Assembly (NCBI RefSeq): GCF_021228295.1
Contig: NZ_JAJQPD010000014.1
Coordinates: forward strand, 1 to 64,000
DNA from: Agromyces humatus
GTDB taxonomy: Bacteria; Actinomycetota; Actinomycetes; Actinomycetales; Microbacteriaceae
Length of the DNA stretch: 64,000 bases
Reading direction: 5' to 3'
The position numbers and the translations under genes were made by a program. Positions within the stretch are counted from its first letter, which is position 1, and each line of letters starts with the position of its first letter. The notes under the pieces were generated by a model. That model saw nothing but the letters and a program-made list of their open reading frames with translations. It was not told where the DNA came from and made no database searches. Positions 52,659 through 61,820 of this stretch are shown here, piece after piece.

Positions 52659-53678
52659 ATGACTCCGACCACCCACCCAGACCCCAGTTCCAGCCCCGCA
52701 CTGCATGCCGCCGGCCTGTGCAAGCGTTATGGGCGTGCGAGCGCGCTCGACGGCTTCGATCTCGACGTCGAGCGGGGTACCGTGCACGGCCTGCTCGGCC
52801 CGAACGGCGCCGGCAAGACCACGGCGGTGCGCGCGCTCGCGACGCTCACGACGATCGACGGCGGGACCGCCATGATCGACGGCATCGATGTGCGGCGGCA
52901 CCCCGCCGCGGTTCGCGAGCGCATCGGCCTCGTCGGCCAGTTCCACGCCGTCGACGAGGCGCTCACCGCCCGCCAGAACCTCGTGCTCTTCGCCCGGCTC
53001 AGCGGCATCTCGAAAGCCCGCGCGCGAGCGCGGGCGCACGACCTGCTCGATGCATTCGAGCTGATGGATGCCGCTGACCGGACGGTCACGGGATTCTCGG
53101 GCGGCATGCGCAGACGACTCGACATCGCCGCGAGCCTCGTGCTCACCCCCGCGATCCTGTTCCTCGACGAACCGACCACCGGCCTCGACCCGCGCGGCCG
53201 CGCCACCGTGTGGCAGGCGGTGCGCGAGATCGCCGCCTCCGGAACCACCGTGCTGCTCACCACGCAGTACCTCGACGAGGCCGATCAACTCGCGAGCCGG
53301 GTATCGGTCATGGACCACGGCCGCGTGATCGCCGAAGATCGACCCGACGACCTCAAGCGCCGCCTCGGCGGCGACCGGGTCGACGCGGTCATCGCCGAGG
53401 TCGCCCGGCTCGCCGAGGCGGTCGACGTGATCGGCCGGGCTACCGGCGCCGCGGCATCCGTCGATGCGGATACCCGCACCGTGACCGTCGAGGTCGCCGA
53501 CGGCGCGCGAGCGCTCGCGCCGATCGTGCGCGAACTCGACGCCGCGGGTCTCGCCGTCGACGACCTCACCCTGCGCCGCCCCACGCTCGACGAGGTGTTC
53601 CTGCATCTCACCGGCGACACCGGCGACACCGGCGACACCGGCCCCACCGCACTCGACCCCGTCCAGGAGGCACGATGA
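52659..53678 (+). CDS. ABC exporter ATPase, DrrA-type
   Basis: A 339-residue ATPase with Walker A GPNGAGKTT, signature FSGGMRRRL, Walker B ILFLDEPTTGLDPRGR and switch region LLTTQYLDEADQLA. The C-terminal 100 residues are the domain found in daunorubicin-type DrrA proteins. It ends in the repeat T-G-D, three times, encoded by a 9-bp tandem repeat. With the permease encoded next (ATGA overlap) it should export a hydrophobic drug. Confidence 0.9.
   Translation: MTPTTHPDPSSSPALHAAGLCKRYGRASALDGFDLDVERGTVHGLLGPNGAGKTTAVRALATLTTIDGGTAMIDGIDVRRHPAAVRERIGLVGQFHAVDEALTARQNLVLFARLSGISKARARARAHDLLDAFELMDAADRTVTGFSGGMRRRLDIAASLVLTPAILFLDEPTTGLDPRGRATVWQAVREIAASGTTVLLTTQYLDEADQLASRVSVMDHGRVIAEDRPDDLKRRLGGDRVDAVIAEVARLAEAVDVIGRATGAAASVDADTRTVTVEVADGARALAPIVRELDAAGLAVDDLTLRRPTLDEVFLHLTGDTGDTGDTGPTALDPVQEAR
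53610..53636 (+). repeat. 9-bp tandem repeat within the ATPase gene
   Basis: ACCGGCGAC occurs three times in a row in frame and encodes T-G-D repeats near the C-terminus of the DrrA-type protein. Copy number can change by slippage without breaking the frame. Confidence 0.8.
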
Positions 53679-54508
53679 CCACCACCCGCTCCCCCATCGC
53701 CGCGGCAGCCGACCTGCGCGACCGACGCCCGAACGCGCTGCGCGAGGGCCTGCTCATCGCCGGACGCGACGCCCTGCACCAGATTCGCGAACCCTGGGGC
53801 ATCGTGTTCGGCCTCGCGTTCAACATCATGCTGATCCTGATGTTCGGGTTCCTCTTCGGCGGCGCGATCGAGCTACCGGGCGGCGGCGACTACATCGCGT
53901 ACCTGCTGCCCGGAATGTTCGCCCTCACCATGCTCTTCGGTCTCGAATCGACCATGACCGCGATGGCCGAAGACGCCAAGCGCGGCATCACCGACCGCTT
54001 CCGGTCACTGCCCATCACGAGCGCCTCGGTAGCACTCGGTCGTGCGATCGCCGATCTCGGCTCGTCAGCGCTGAGCCTCGCGGTGCTGATGCTCGGTGGC
54101 CTGCTCATCGGCTGGCACCCGACGACCGGCCCGGCAGAGATCACCGTCGCCGTCGTGCTGCTGCTCTGGCTGCGGTTCGGCCTGCTCTGGCTCGGCATCT
54201 TCCTCGGGCTGACGTTTCGCGGCACCGGGGCGACCACGGCGGTGCAGGTGCTCGTCTGGCCGATCGGCTTCCTGTCGACGGTCTTCGTCTCGGCCGAGAC
54301 GATGCCGGGGTGGCTCGGCGTGATCGCCGAGTGGAATCCGGTCTCCGCGACCGCGACCGCCGCGCGCGAGTTGTTCGGCAACCCCACGGGCGCGACGAGC
54401 GGGTGGCTCGCCGAGAACGCCGTGGTCGCGGCATCCGTCTGGCCACTCGTGATCACCGGCGTGTTCCTGCCGCTCGCGGCGACGGCGTACCGGCGCCTGC
54501 GGCGCTAG
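53675..54508 (+). CDS. ABC exporter permease, DrrB-type
   Basis: A 277-residue permease of the ABC-2 family with six helices and the conserved stretch ESTMTAMAEDAKRGITDRFR followed by LPITSASVALGR, as in DrrB. It forms the channel partner of the ATPase gene that overlaps its start. Confidence 0.9.
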   Translation: MTTTRSPIAAAADLRDRRPNALREGLLIAGRDALHQIREPWGIVFGLAFNIMLILMFGFLFGGAIELPGGGDYIAYLLPGMFALTMLFGLESTMTAMAEDAKRGITDRFRSLPITSASVALGRAIADLGSSALSLAVLMLGGLLIGWHPTTGPAEITVAVVLLLWLRFGLLWLGIFLGLTFRGTGATTAVQVLVWPIGFLSTVFVSAETMPGWLGVIAEWNPVSATATAARELFGNPTGATSGWLAENAVVAASVWPLVITGVFLPLAATAYRRLRR

Positions 54509-54518
54509 GAAGGCACAT

Positions 54519-54604
54519 GGGTTGAGGAGGCCCGCCAGCGCCGTCTCGAAACCGAACTCGAGCAACGTGGTTTCGAGACGGTCGCAGAGCGACCTCCTCG
54601 ACCC
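54519..54604. repeat. nested inverted repeat element between convergent genes
   Basis: GGGTTGAGGAGG (54519-54530) pairs with CCTCCTCGACCC (54593-54604) in 11 of 12 positions. Inside it, CGTCTCGAAACC (54542-54553) pairs perfectly with GGTTTCGAGACG (54569-54580). The 86-bp structure fills the gap between the permease and the acyl-CoA dehydrogenase. Its words (GTTTCGAGACGG, GAGGAGGC) are familiar from dispersed intergenic repeats in Microbacteriaceae. It may also stop transcription from both sides. Confidence 0.75.
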
Positions 54605-54615
54605 GCGAGCGGATG

Positions 54616-56766
54616 CTACTTCTTGGACTTCTCGGGCACCGGCAGGGTGCCCGCCGCCCGCTGCGCCGCGTAGTGGGCACGCGCCTCGTCCTGACGCTCG
54701 AGCTCGGCGCCCGACGCGATCTTCGCCCGCAGATGCTCGGGCGTGTAGCCGAACGCGTCGACCAGGTCCTGCGCGTGCGGCCGGAGCCGCTCGAGCAGTC
54801 GGTCGATGTACGCGGTCACGGCCTGCGCGCGCTGCGGCGAGAGCCGCCCGTTCATGAGGTACCACGCCAGGTGCTTCTCGACGAGCCCGAGGCCGAACAG
54901 GTCGCGAACCCACGTGAGCACCTGCTTGGTGCCGGGATCGGTGGTCTTCGCGAGAGCGCGGGTGAACGCCTCCCACTGCAGCAGCTCGCCATGCGCGCGA
55001 GCCGCTTCGATGAGCTGGTTCTGGTGCCGGTTGAACGCCGCCGCGGCGTCGGCCTTGGGCAGCTTGCGCGCATCGCGGAGGTGGCCGGCGATCTCGGCGA
55101 TCATGGCCTCGACGCGATCGGTCAGCAGTTCGCGCTGCGTCTCTTCGTCGCGCAGCTCGGTGACCGAGCGGGCCGTCGAGCCGAAGTCGGCGATGGTCTG
55201 CGCGAGGCGTCGCAGGCCGCTGCCGTGGTACGCGCGCTCGGCGGTCGACTGCACGACGTAACGTGCCATCGCCCCCGCGTCGGCGTTCGCGAACTGCTTC
55301 GAGAAGTCGGTGAGCAGGCGTTTGGCCACGAGCTGCAGCAGCACGTTGTTGTCGCCCTCGAAGGTCACGTAGATGTCGAGGTCCTGGCGCAGGCCGACGA
55401 TGCGGTTCTCGGCGAGGAAGCCGGCGCCACCCGTGGCCTCGCGGGCCTCCTGCAGTGTCTCGAGCGCGTGCCACGTCGACAGCGGCTTCAGCGCCGCGGC
55501 GATCGTCTCGAGGTCTTGACGGTCGTCGTCGGTGTCTTCCCTGCCCGAGAACACGGCGTCGAACTTCAGCAGGAACTCGTCGTGCGCGAAGACCTGCGCG
55601 TAGGTCGTCGCGAGCTTCGGCAGCAGGCGCCGCTGGTGCCGCTGGTAGTCGAGCAGCACCTCTTCGTCGGTGTCACTCGCGGCGTTGAACTGACGGCGCT
55701 GGTTGCCGTAGGTGATGGCGATCGTGAGCGCCATCGCCGCAGCGCTCGTGGCCGCGCCGTCGAGCGAGACACGGCCCTGCACGAGCGTGCCGAGCATCGT
55801 GAAGAAGCGACGGCCGGGGCTCGCGATCGGGCTCGAGTAGGTGCCGTCTTCGGCCACCGAGCCGTAGCGGTTGAGCAGGTTCTCGCGCGGCACGCGCACG
55901 TTCGTGAAGTGCAGCCGGCCGTTGTCGATGCCGTTGAGGCCGCCCTTGAGTCCGTCGTCCTCACCGCCGATGCCCTTCAGGAACCCGCCCTTGGTGTTGC
56001 GGATCGGCACGTAGAACGCGTGCACGCCGTGGTTGACGCCCTTGGTGATGAGCTGCGCGAACACGACCGCAGCGGTGCCGTGCAGCGCCGCGTTGCCGAG
56101 GTAGTCCTTCCACGCCCCGCGGAAGGGCGTGTTGATCACGAACTGCTGCTTGGCCTCGTCGTAGGTGGCCGTCGTGCCGATCGCCGCGACATCGGACCCG
56201 TGACCGGTCTCGGTCATCGCGAAGGCGCCTGGCACCTTCAGCGACATGATGTCGGGCAGGAACGTCTGATGGTGGTACTCGGTGCCGAGGTGCACCACGG
56301 CGGACCCGAAGAGCCCCCACTGCACGCCCGCCTTGATCTGCAGGCTCGGGTCGGCGATGACGAGTTCTTCGAACGAGGCGATGTTGCCGCCGTGGTCGTC
56401 CTGGCCGCCAAGCTCCTTCGGGAACGCGCGGTGCACGGCCCCCTGCTCGACGAGCGCCTTCAGCTGCCCGAGAACCCGTTCACGGTGCTCGGCCATCGAC
56501 TGTCCGTCGATGCGCTGCATGTCGGGCTGCGCAGCGCGTTCACGCGCGACGAGGCGAAGGTCGGCCCAGGTACCCAGCAGCTGCCGGCCGAGCGACGCGA
56601 CGTCGATCTTCGCATGCGATGCGGCGTCGCCGTTCGCCGGCGTGGGCACGGGTGCGGATGTCGCGGGGCGGGCGGGCTTCGACCCGGCGGCGGAGGCGGG
56701 GCGGCGCGGGGGAGCTCCCGCTGACTTGGTGGTCTTCGAAGTGGTACGGGGTGCCGTGTCAACCAT
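54616..56766 (-). CDS. acyl-CoA dehydrogenase/oxidase, long form
   Basis: A 716-residue flavoprotein. After a 50-residue Ala/Pro/Lys-rich, probably disordered N-terminus comes the acyl-CoA dehydrogenase fold: FAMTETGHGSDVAAIGTTAT, TTITYGNQRRQF-like AITYGNQRRQFNA, and LQEAREATGGAGFLAENRI. The 200-residue C-terminal extension is like acyl-CoA oxidases. It oxidises fatty acyl-CoA in beta-oxidation. ATG 56766 has AAGGA upstream. Confidence 0.88.
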   Translation of the reverse strand: MVDTAPRTTSKTTKSAGAPPRRPASAAGSKPARPATSAPVPTPANGDAASHAKIDVASLGRQLLGTWADLRLVARERAAQPDMQRIDGQSMAEHRERVLGQLKALVEQGAVHRAFPKELGGQDDHGGNIASFEELVIADPSLQIKAGVQWGLFGSAVVHLGTEYHHQTFLPDIMSLKVPGAFAMTETGHGSDVAAIGTTATYDEAKQQFVINTPFRGAWKDYLGNAALHGTAAVVFAQLITKGVNHGVHAFYVPIRNTKGGFLKGIGGEDDGLKGGLNGIDNGRLHFTNVRVPRENLLNRYGSVAEDGTYSSPIASPGRRFFTMLGTLVQGRVSLDGAATSAAAMALTIAITYGNQRRQFNAASDTDEEVLLDYQRHQRRLLPKLATTYAQVFAHDEFLLKFDAVFSGREDTDDDRQDLETIAAALKPLSTWHALETLQEAREATGGAGFLAENRIVGLRQDLDIYVTFEGDNNVLLQLVAKRLLTDFSKQFANADAGAMARYVVQSTAERAYHGSGLRRLAQTIADFGSTARSVTELRDEETQRELLTDRVEAMIAEIAGHLRDARKLPKADAAAAFNRHQNQLIEAARAHGELLQWEAFTRALAKTTDPGTKQVLTWVRDLFGLGLVEKHLAWYLMNGRLSPQRAQAVTAYIDRLLERLRPHAQDLVDAFGYTPEHLRAKIASGAELERQDEARAHYAAQRAAGTLPVPEKSKK

Positions 56767-56938
56767 CGTGCGTCCTTCGTGTGGGTTCGTGGGCTTCATT
56801 CCCACGGTATGACCGCCCGCGAGCACGACGAAACCCTGCGTTCCGCCCCTACAAACCGCTCGGGCGGGGCCTCGACGACCGCTGTGGGCACTCTACAAAC
56901 CCGAGTCACCCCGGCAATGGGACATCCACAAGGCGTCG

Positions 56939-57340
56939 TCAGTTGCGGAAGAAGGCGTTCGCGCGACCCGACCAGAGCAGGGCGAGCACGATCACCGAGA
57001 CGGCGATGCCGAAGTACTCGCCGATCGCACCGGCCGGATACGCGATCGCGAGGAAGATGGACCCGGCGATCGACAGCACCTGGAAGACGGTGATGACGAT
57101 GCGCGCGGTGGCGCTGCCTCGAAGCAGCATCGTCGCGATGATGACGACGATCGCCCCGACGAGGATCGAGATGATCGCCGAGGTGATGAGCGCGCTCGCC
57201 CCACCGAACTGCTCGACCGTCGCCGCGACGCTCGTCTGGAACAGCAGGATGGTGCCGCCGAAGATATCGAGCAGTCCCGAGATCCACGCGAGTACCGCGA
57301 CGAGGGTGACCCCGCCCGGACGATCGATCGATGCAGACAT
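56939..57340 (-). CDS. four-helix membrane protein (DUF7144-like)
   Basis: A 133-residue protein with four hydrophobic segments (VTLVAVLAWISGLLDIFGGT, SAIISILVGAIVVIIATMLL, IVITVFQVLSIAGSIFLAIA and YFGIAVSVIVLALLW). Similar small actinobacterial proteins are of unknown function; the family label is tentative. ATG 57340 has AAGGGG upstream. It is followed by 172 bases before the acyl-CoA dehydrogenase start on the same strand. Confidence 0.7.
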   Translation of the reverse strand: MSASIDRPGGVTLVAVLAWISGLLDIFGGTILLFQTSVAATVEQFGGASALITSAIISILVGAIVVIIATMLLRGSATARIVITVFQVLSIAGSIFLAIAYPAGAIGEYFGIAVSVIVLALLWSGRANAFFRN

Positions 57341-57516
57341 GTGCGTCCCCTTCGCCGTGTGCATTGGTTGCAATGTATCGCTGGGCACGAGGGTGGCGCG
57401 ACCCTTTCACGCGGGCGGTTCGTCAGCGCTGGTCGAGGAGCGCCCCGCGAAGCCGGATGTGGCTCGAGGCCGCCGGTCGCGGATGACGTCGCCATCGCAA
57501 CACGCCAAGCCCCGAA

Positions 57517-59538
57517 TCAGCCCGCGGAGACGACCTGGAGCAGCGCCTCGCCGTAGGCTTCGCGCTTCTTCGCACCGATGCCGGTGATGCCCTCGAGGTC
57601 GCCGAGGCGCTCGGGCCGCGCGACGGCGACGGCGCGCAGGGTCGCGTCGCCGAACACGATGTAGGCGGGCACGCCCTGTTCGCGGGCCTCGCCCGCCCGC
57701 CACGCGCGCAATTGCTCGAACAGCTCGGCCTGGGCCGGCTCGAGGTCGGCTGCGGCCGGAGCGGCTCTCGGGCCGCGAGCACGCGCCACCCGCTCGGGTT
57801 CGGTGCGCAGCATCACCTGAGCGGAGCCCGCGAGCACCGCCGATGCAGCATCGGTGACGGTGAGGGTGCCGTACTCGCCGTGGGTGGCGAGCAGGCCCTG
57901 CGCGAGGAGCTGCCGTACGACGCCCCGCCATTGCTGCTCACTGAGGTCTTGGCCGATGCCCCACGTGGCGAGTGAGTCGTGGCCGTATTGGCGCACGCGG
58001 GGCGTCTCCTTGCCGCGCAGGATATCGATGAGGTGGCCTGCCCCGTAGCGCTGACGTCGCTCGCGGTGCAGGCGCACGATGGTCGACATGAACTTCTGTG
58101 CCGGCACCGTGCCGTCCCACGCGGCGGGCGGCTCGAGGCACGTGTCGCAGTTGCCGCACGGCGCGCTGGCCTCGCCGAAGTAGCCGAGCAGGTTCTGCCT
58201 GCGGCACTGCACGGTCTCGCAGAGCGCGAGCATCGCGTCGAGATGCTGCGTCAGCCGCCGCCGGTGCGCGAGATCGCCGGGGCTCTCGTCGATCATGCGG
58301 CGCTGCTGCACGACGTCTTGCAGTCCGTAGGCGAGCCACGCGGTCGCCGGGGCGCCGTCGCGGCCGGCGCGCCCCGTCTCTTGGTAGTAGCCCTCGACCG
58401 ACTTGGGCAGGTCGACGTGCGCGACGAATCGCACGTCGGGCTTGTCGATGCCCATGCCGAACGCGATCGTCGCCACGACCACGACGCCGTCTTCGCGGAG
58501 GAAGCGCTCTTGCGTGCGCCGGCGCACACCCGCGTCGAGCCCCGCGTGATACGGCAGTGCGTTGACGCCGTTGTCGGAGAGGTACCCCGCGATCTTCTCG
58601 GTGCTCGCGCGTGAAAGTGCGTACACGATGCCCGAGACGGGGGTGCCCGCAGCGTCGACGCCCTCGCTGCGCACGAAGTCGAGGAGCTGCTTGCGCACCT
58701 CGAGCTTGGGCGCGATGCGGTACTGGATGTTGGGCCGGTCGAAGCTCGAGACGAACTGTTTCGCCCCCTCGAGCGAGAGCCGCGACGTGATCTCGCGATG
58801 CGTCGCCTCGGTGGCCGTGGCGGTGAGGGCGATGCGCGGCACGTCGGGCCACCGCTCGGCGAGCTCTGAGAGCGCGAGGTAGTCGGGCCTGAAGTCGTGG
58901 CCCCACTGCGCCACGCAGTGCGCCTCGTCGATGGCGAAGAGGGCCACCGTGCCGGCTTCGAGGAAGCGCTTGGCCGACTCGTTGCTCAGGCGCTCGGGTG
59001 CGATGTACAGCAGGTCGAGTTCGCCCGCGAGGTAGGCGCGTTCGACCGCGGCGCGCTCGGACGCCTGCTGACTCGAGTTCAGGTAGGCCGCGCGCACGCC
59101 GTTGCGCACGAGCGCGTCGACCTGGTCGTGCATGAGCGCGATGAGCGGCGAGACCACGACGCCCGTGCCTTCGCGCAGCAGCGCTGGAATCTGGTAACAG
59201 AGGCTCTTGCCGCCGCCGGTGGGCATGAGCACGACCGCGTCGCCGCCGCCAGTCACCTGCTCGATGATCGCGGCCTGCTCGCCGCGGAAGTCCTCGTACC
59301 CGAAGACCGTGTGCAGGGCCTCGCGCGCGGTCGTGAAACGCGGCGAGGCCGCGGCCGCAGGTGCCGGTGCGGCCGACACGGCCGACACGGATGTCGCGTG
59401 GCCGGGCGCCCGCTCGGGCGCGGGCTGCCACGAGTCGACCGGCGGCGGCGGCGCCCATTCGTCGTCAGGCGGAGGCGCGAGCTCGTCAGGATTCCACGGA
59501 ACCTCGTCGGTCGGGTCGGGTTCGGTGCTCCAGCTCAC
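57517..59538 (-). CDS. recQ: ATP-dependent DNA helicase RecQ
   Basis: A 673-residue helicase. After a 90-residue Pro/Ala-rich extension, motif I is [11 protein letters not shown], motif II is DEAHC, motif VI is [10 protein letters not shown], the zinc site is formed by [10 protein letters not shown] and CGNCDTC, and the C-terminal HRDC domain is complete ([20 protein letters not shown]). It unwinds DNA during recombination and repair. The start GTG 59538 has only a weak ribosome binding site. Confidence 0.93.
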   Translation of the reverse strand: MSWSTEPDPTDEVPWNPDELAPPPDDEWAPPPPVDSWQPAPERAPGHATSVSAVSAAPAPAAAASPRFTTAREALHTVFGYEDFRGEQAAIIEQVTGGGDAVVLMPTGGGKSLCYQIPALLREGTGVVVSPLIALMHDQVDALVRNGVRAAYLNSSQQASERAAVERAYLAGELDLLYIAPERLSNESAKRFLEAGTVALFAIDEAHCVAQWGHDFRPDYLALSELAERWPDVPRIALTATATEATHREITSRLSLEGAKQFVSSFDRPNIQYRIAPKLEVRKQLLDFVRSEGVDAAGTPVSGIVYALSRASTEKIAGYLSDNGVNALPYHAGLDAGVRRRTQERFLREDGVVVVATIAFGMGIDKPDVRFVAHVDLPKSVEGYYQETGRAGRDGAPATAWLAYGLQDVVQQRRMIDESPGDLAHRRRLTQHLDAMLALCETVQCRRQNLLGYFGEASAPCGNCDTCLEPPAAWDGTVPAQKFMSTIVRLHRERRQRYGAGHLIDILRGKETPRVRQYGHDSLATWGIGQDLSEQQWRGVVRQLLAQGLLATHGEYGTLTVTDAASAVLAGSAQVMLRTEPERVARARGPRAAPAAADLEPAQAELFEQLRAWRAGEAREQGVPAYIVFGDATLRAVAVARPERLGDLEGITGIGAKKREAYGEALLQVVSAG

Positions 59539-59638
59539 CCGTCGAGTGTAACGAGCGCCCCCGACGGGCGAGCGGTGCGCAGTCGGGCGACCTGCCGACA
59601 CCCACGAGAGACCCGTTCTCGAGGAGAAGTGATCCGGG

Positions 59639-60541
59639 TCAGTACCCCAGGCGGGTCCGGAGCACATTCAGCGCATGCGAGGTCTCGACTGCGAGGCCCG
59701 GGGCGAGCGCCGACACCGTCTGGGCGAGCACGTCGGCGACGAGGATCGAGGTGAGCACCTCAGCGGTCAGCCCGGTCGGCGTATGCGGTGCCGTGAGTGT
59801 GACGGCGACGCGACCGGAAAGTCGATCGTGCAGTTCGTCGGTGACGAGCACGGTGTGCGCTCCCACTTCGCGTGCGCGACCGACGATCGCCTCGAGTTCG
59901 GCGTTGACTCGCCCCGGTGCGAAGAGCACCACGACGTCGCCGCTTCTGAGCGGAAGGAGCGCATCTGCGAGGCGGAACCCGTCGGCATCGAGATGACGCG
60001 CCGAGCGCCCCGCCCGCCCGAGGCGAAGACACAGGTGCGCGGCCGCGATCGCCGACGCGCCGACGCCGTAGGCGAACACCTGTCCGGCCCGTGCGATCAG
60101 CGAAGCTGCAGCGGTGACGTCCTCGACCGACAGTGCGCGACGCGCGAGCTCGATCTGGTCGCGGGCCTCGTCCCAGACGCTCACGGCGATACCGCCAGTG
60201 TCTTCGCCCGCATGGTCGAGCCGTTGACGAACCCGCTCCTCGGGCGAGACCGCTTCGGTGAACGGCGCAGCGACCTGGCGCTTGAGGTCGGCGAGACCGG
60301 CGTACTCGAGCTTCTGCAGCGTGCGGATCACGGTGGCATTGCTCGTACCTGTCTCAGCGCCGAGTTCTGCTGCGGTGGCGAAGAGCAGGCGCTCAGCAGG
60401 GCTGCCCGCGAGCAGCCCGCCGACCGCCTGTTCCGATCTCGAGAGCCCGTCCCAGGCCCCGCGAACGCGACTGCGCAGCTCGATCACGCCGGGATTGCGC
60501 GTATCAGTTGTTACAAACGGGGGGTCTGATGTATCATTCAT
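59639..60541 (-). CDS. RpiR/MurR-family regulator with SIS domain
   Basis: A 300-residue regulator. Residues 20-95 are the HTH_6 domain ([40 protein letters not shown]), and residues 130-270 are a SIS sugar-phosphate-binding domain ([31 protein letters not shown]). Divergent from the C45-type gene and ABC transporter genes, 88 bases away. Confidence 0.9.
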   Translation of the reverse strand: MNDTSDPPFVTTDTRNPGVIELRSRVRGAWDGLSRSEQAVGGLLAGSPAERLLFATAAELGAETGTSNATVIRTLQKLEYAGLADLKRQVAAPFTEAVSPEERVRQRLDHAGEDTGGIAVSVWDEARDQIELARRALSVEDVTAAASLIARAGQVFAYGVGASAIAAAHLCLRLGRAGRSARHLDADGFRLADALLPLRSGDVVVLFAPGRVNAELEAIVGRAREVGAHTVLVTDELHDRLSGRVAVTLTAPHTPTGLTAEVLTSILVADVLAQTVSALAPGLAVETSHALNVLRTRLGY

Positions 60542-60544
60542 TTC

Positions 60545-60562
60545 ACGAGCATCCTATCTCGT
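60545..60562. promoter_or_regulatory. inverted repeat between RpiR regulator and transporter operon
   Basis: ACGAG and CTCGT are separated by eight bases (60545-60562) in the 88-bp divergent gap. The spacing places the two arms on one face of the helix, fitting a dimeric regulator such as the adjacent RpiR protein. Confidence 0.4.
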
Positions 60563-60629
60563 AACGATCATTCCAACGAAGACGCCGGTGATCCACATGC
60601 TAACCGGCATGGAGAGGACGCCGCCGTCC

Positions 60630-61820
60630 ATGAGCACCACCATCCGAACCATCGAGGTCAGCGGGTCGCCGTTCGAACGCGGCACCCAGTATGGTGAGGC
60701 CGCCGAAGACCTGATCGCCTCAGCGATCGACTACTACGCCGACGCCTTCGGACAGCAGTCTGGCCTGACCTGGGCCGCGGTACGGACACAAGCAGCTTCT
60801 TGGCTGCCGGCCTGCCGCGACGCTGCCCCCGATGTCGTCTCCGAGCTCGAGGGGGTCGCCGCCGGAAGTGGGCGCGACCTGCTCGATCTCATGGCACTCA
60901 ACGTGCGAGGCGAGATCATTTACGACCAGAGATCGGCCGGCGTGCGGAGTCCGCTGAGCGCCGATGAGGAACGCGACTCGAGCGACGGCTGCACGAGCTT
61001 CTCGCTCGCCGATGGCGCCTCCGGGGACGGACACACGTATGCCGGCCAGAACTGGGATTGGCGCGCCGGCACCCAGCACACCGTCGTCATCGTGCGGGTA
61101 GTGCAAGATCCGCTTCCGACGCTCATCATGCAACTCGAGGCCGGGCAGATCGGCCGTCACGGCGTGAACTCCGCCGGTATCGCGCTCAACGCCAACGGAC
61201 TCGGCGGCAGGTTCGATTCCGCCGTCGGCCTACCGCAGACGTTCATCCGCCGGATGACGCTGAACCAGAGCGAACTGCCCGACGCGATCAACACCCTCGT
61301 GCGGACCGACGCCCACATTGCGAGCAACGCGCTCCTCACCGATCGTTCGGGCTTCTCGATCGACCTCGAGATCACCCCGACGGGTATCGACTGGGTCTAC
61401 CCCGATCGTGGTCTCCTCGTGCACGGCAATCATTACCAGGCATCGGTGCCGCCCCAGCTCGCGGGCCGCTATCGACCCGTCTCAGCAGACTCGCTCTTCC
61501 GTGTGCCCAGGGCACGCACCGGCCTCGAACGAGTGCGGGCCGCCGCCGACCGCGACGCGGCACTGCGCTACATCCGCACTGCCATGAGCGACCACCTCGG
61601 CTACCCCGAATCCGTGTGCACGCACCCCGACGAACGACGTCCGGCGGTGCGCCAATGGTCGACGCTGCTCTCCAGTTGCGTCGACCTCACGACCGGCGAC
61701 TACTTCGTCACGAACGGAACGCCGTGCGACCACCCATATGAGATCCTGCCCTGGAACGCCTTCGACGGTCCGGGCTCCCGTTACACCACCCCCACCCTGC
61801 CAATGGAGGCACACCGATGA
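60630..61820 (+). CDS. C45-family acyltransferase/peptidase (6-APA acyltransferase-like)
   Basis: A 396-residue protein of the Ntn-hydrolase C45 family related to isopenicillin N acyltransferase. The self-cleaving Cys is in SDGCTSFSLADG near residue 115, followed by GQNWDWR; the strands GINSAGIALNANGLGG and TYFVTNG-type YFVTNGTP near the end complete the fold. Such enzymes remove or add acyl groups on amino acids and small peptides. The stop overlaps the next gene (ATGA), so it works with the peptide ABC transporter. Confidence 0.85.
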   Translation: MSTTIRTIEVSGSPFERGTQYGEAAEDLIASAIDYYADAFGQQSGLTWAAVRTQAASWLPACRDAAPDVVSELEGVAAGSGRDLLDLMALNVRGEIIYDQRSAGVRSPLSADEERDSSDGCTSFSLADGASGDGHTYAGQNWDWRAGTQHTVVIVRVVQDPLPTLIMQLEAGQIGRHGVNSAGIALNANGLGGRFDSAVGLPQTFIRRMTLNQSELPDAINTLVRTDAHIASNALLTDRSGFSIDLEITPTGIDWVYPDRGLLVHGNHYQASVPPQLAGRYRPVSADSLFRVPRARTGLERVRAAADRDAALRYIRTAMSDHLGYPESVCTHPDERRPAVRQWSTLLSSCVDLTTGDYFVTNGTPCDHPYEILPWNAFDGPGSRYTTPTLPMEAHR

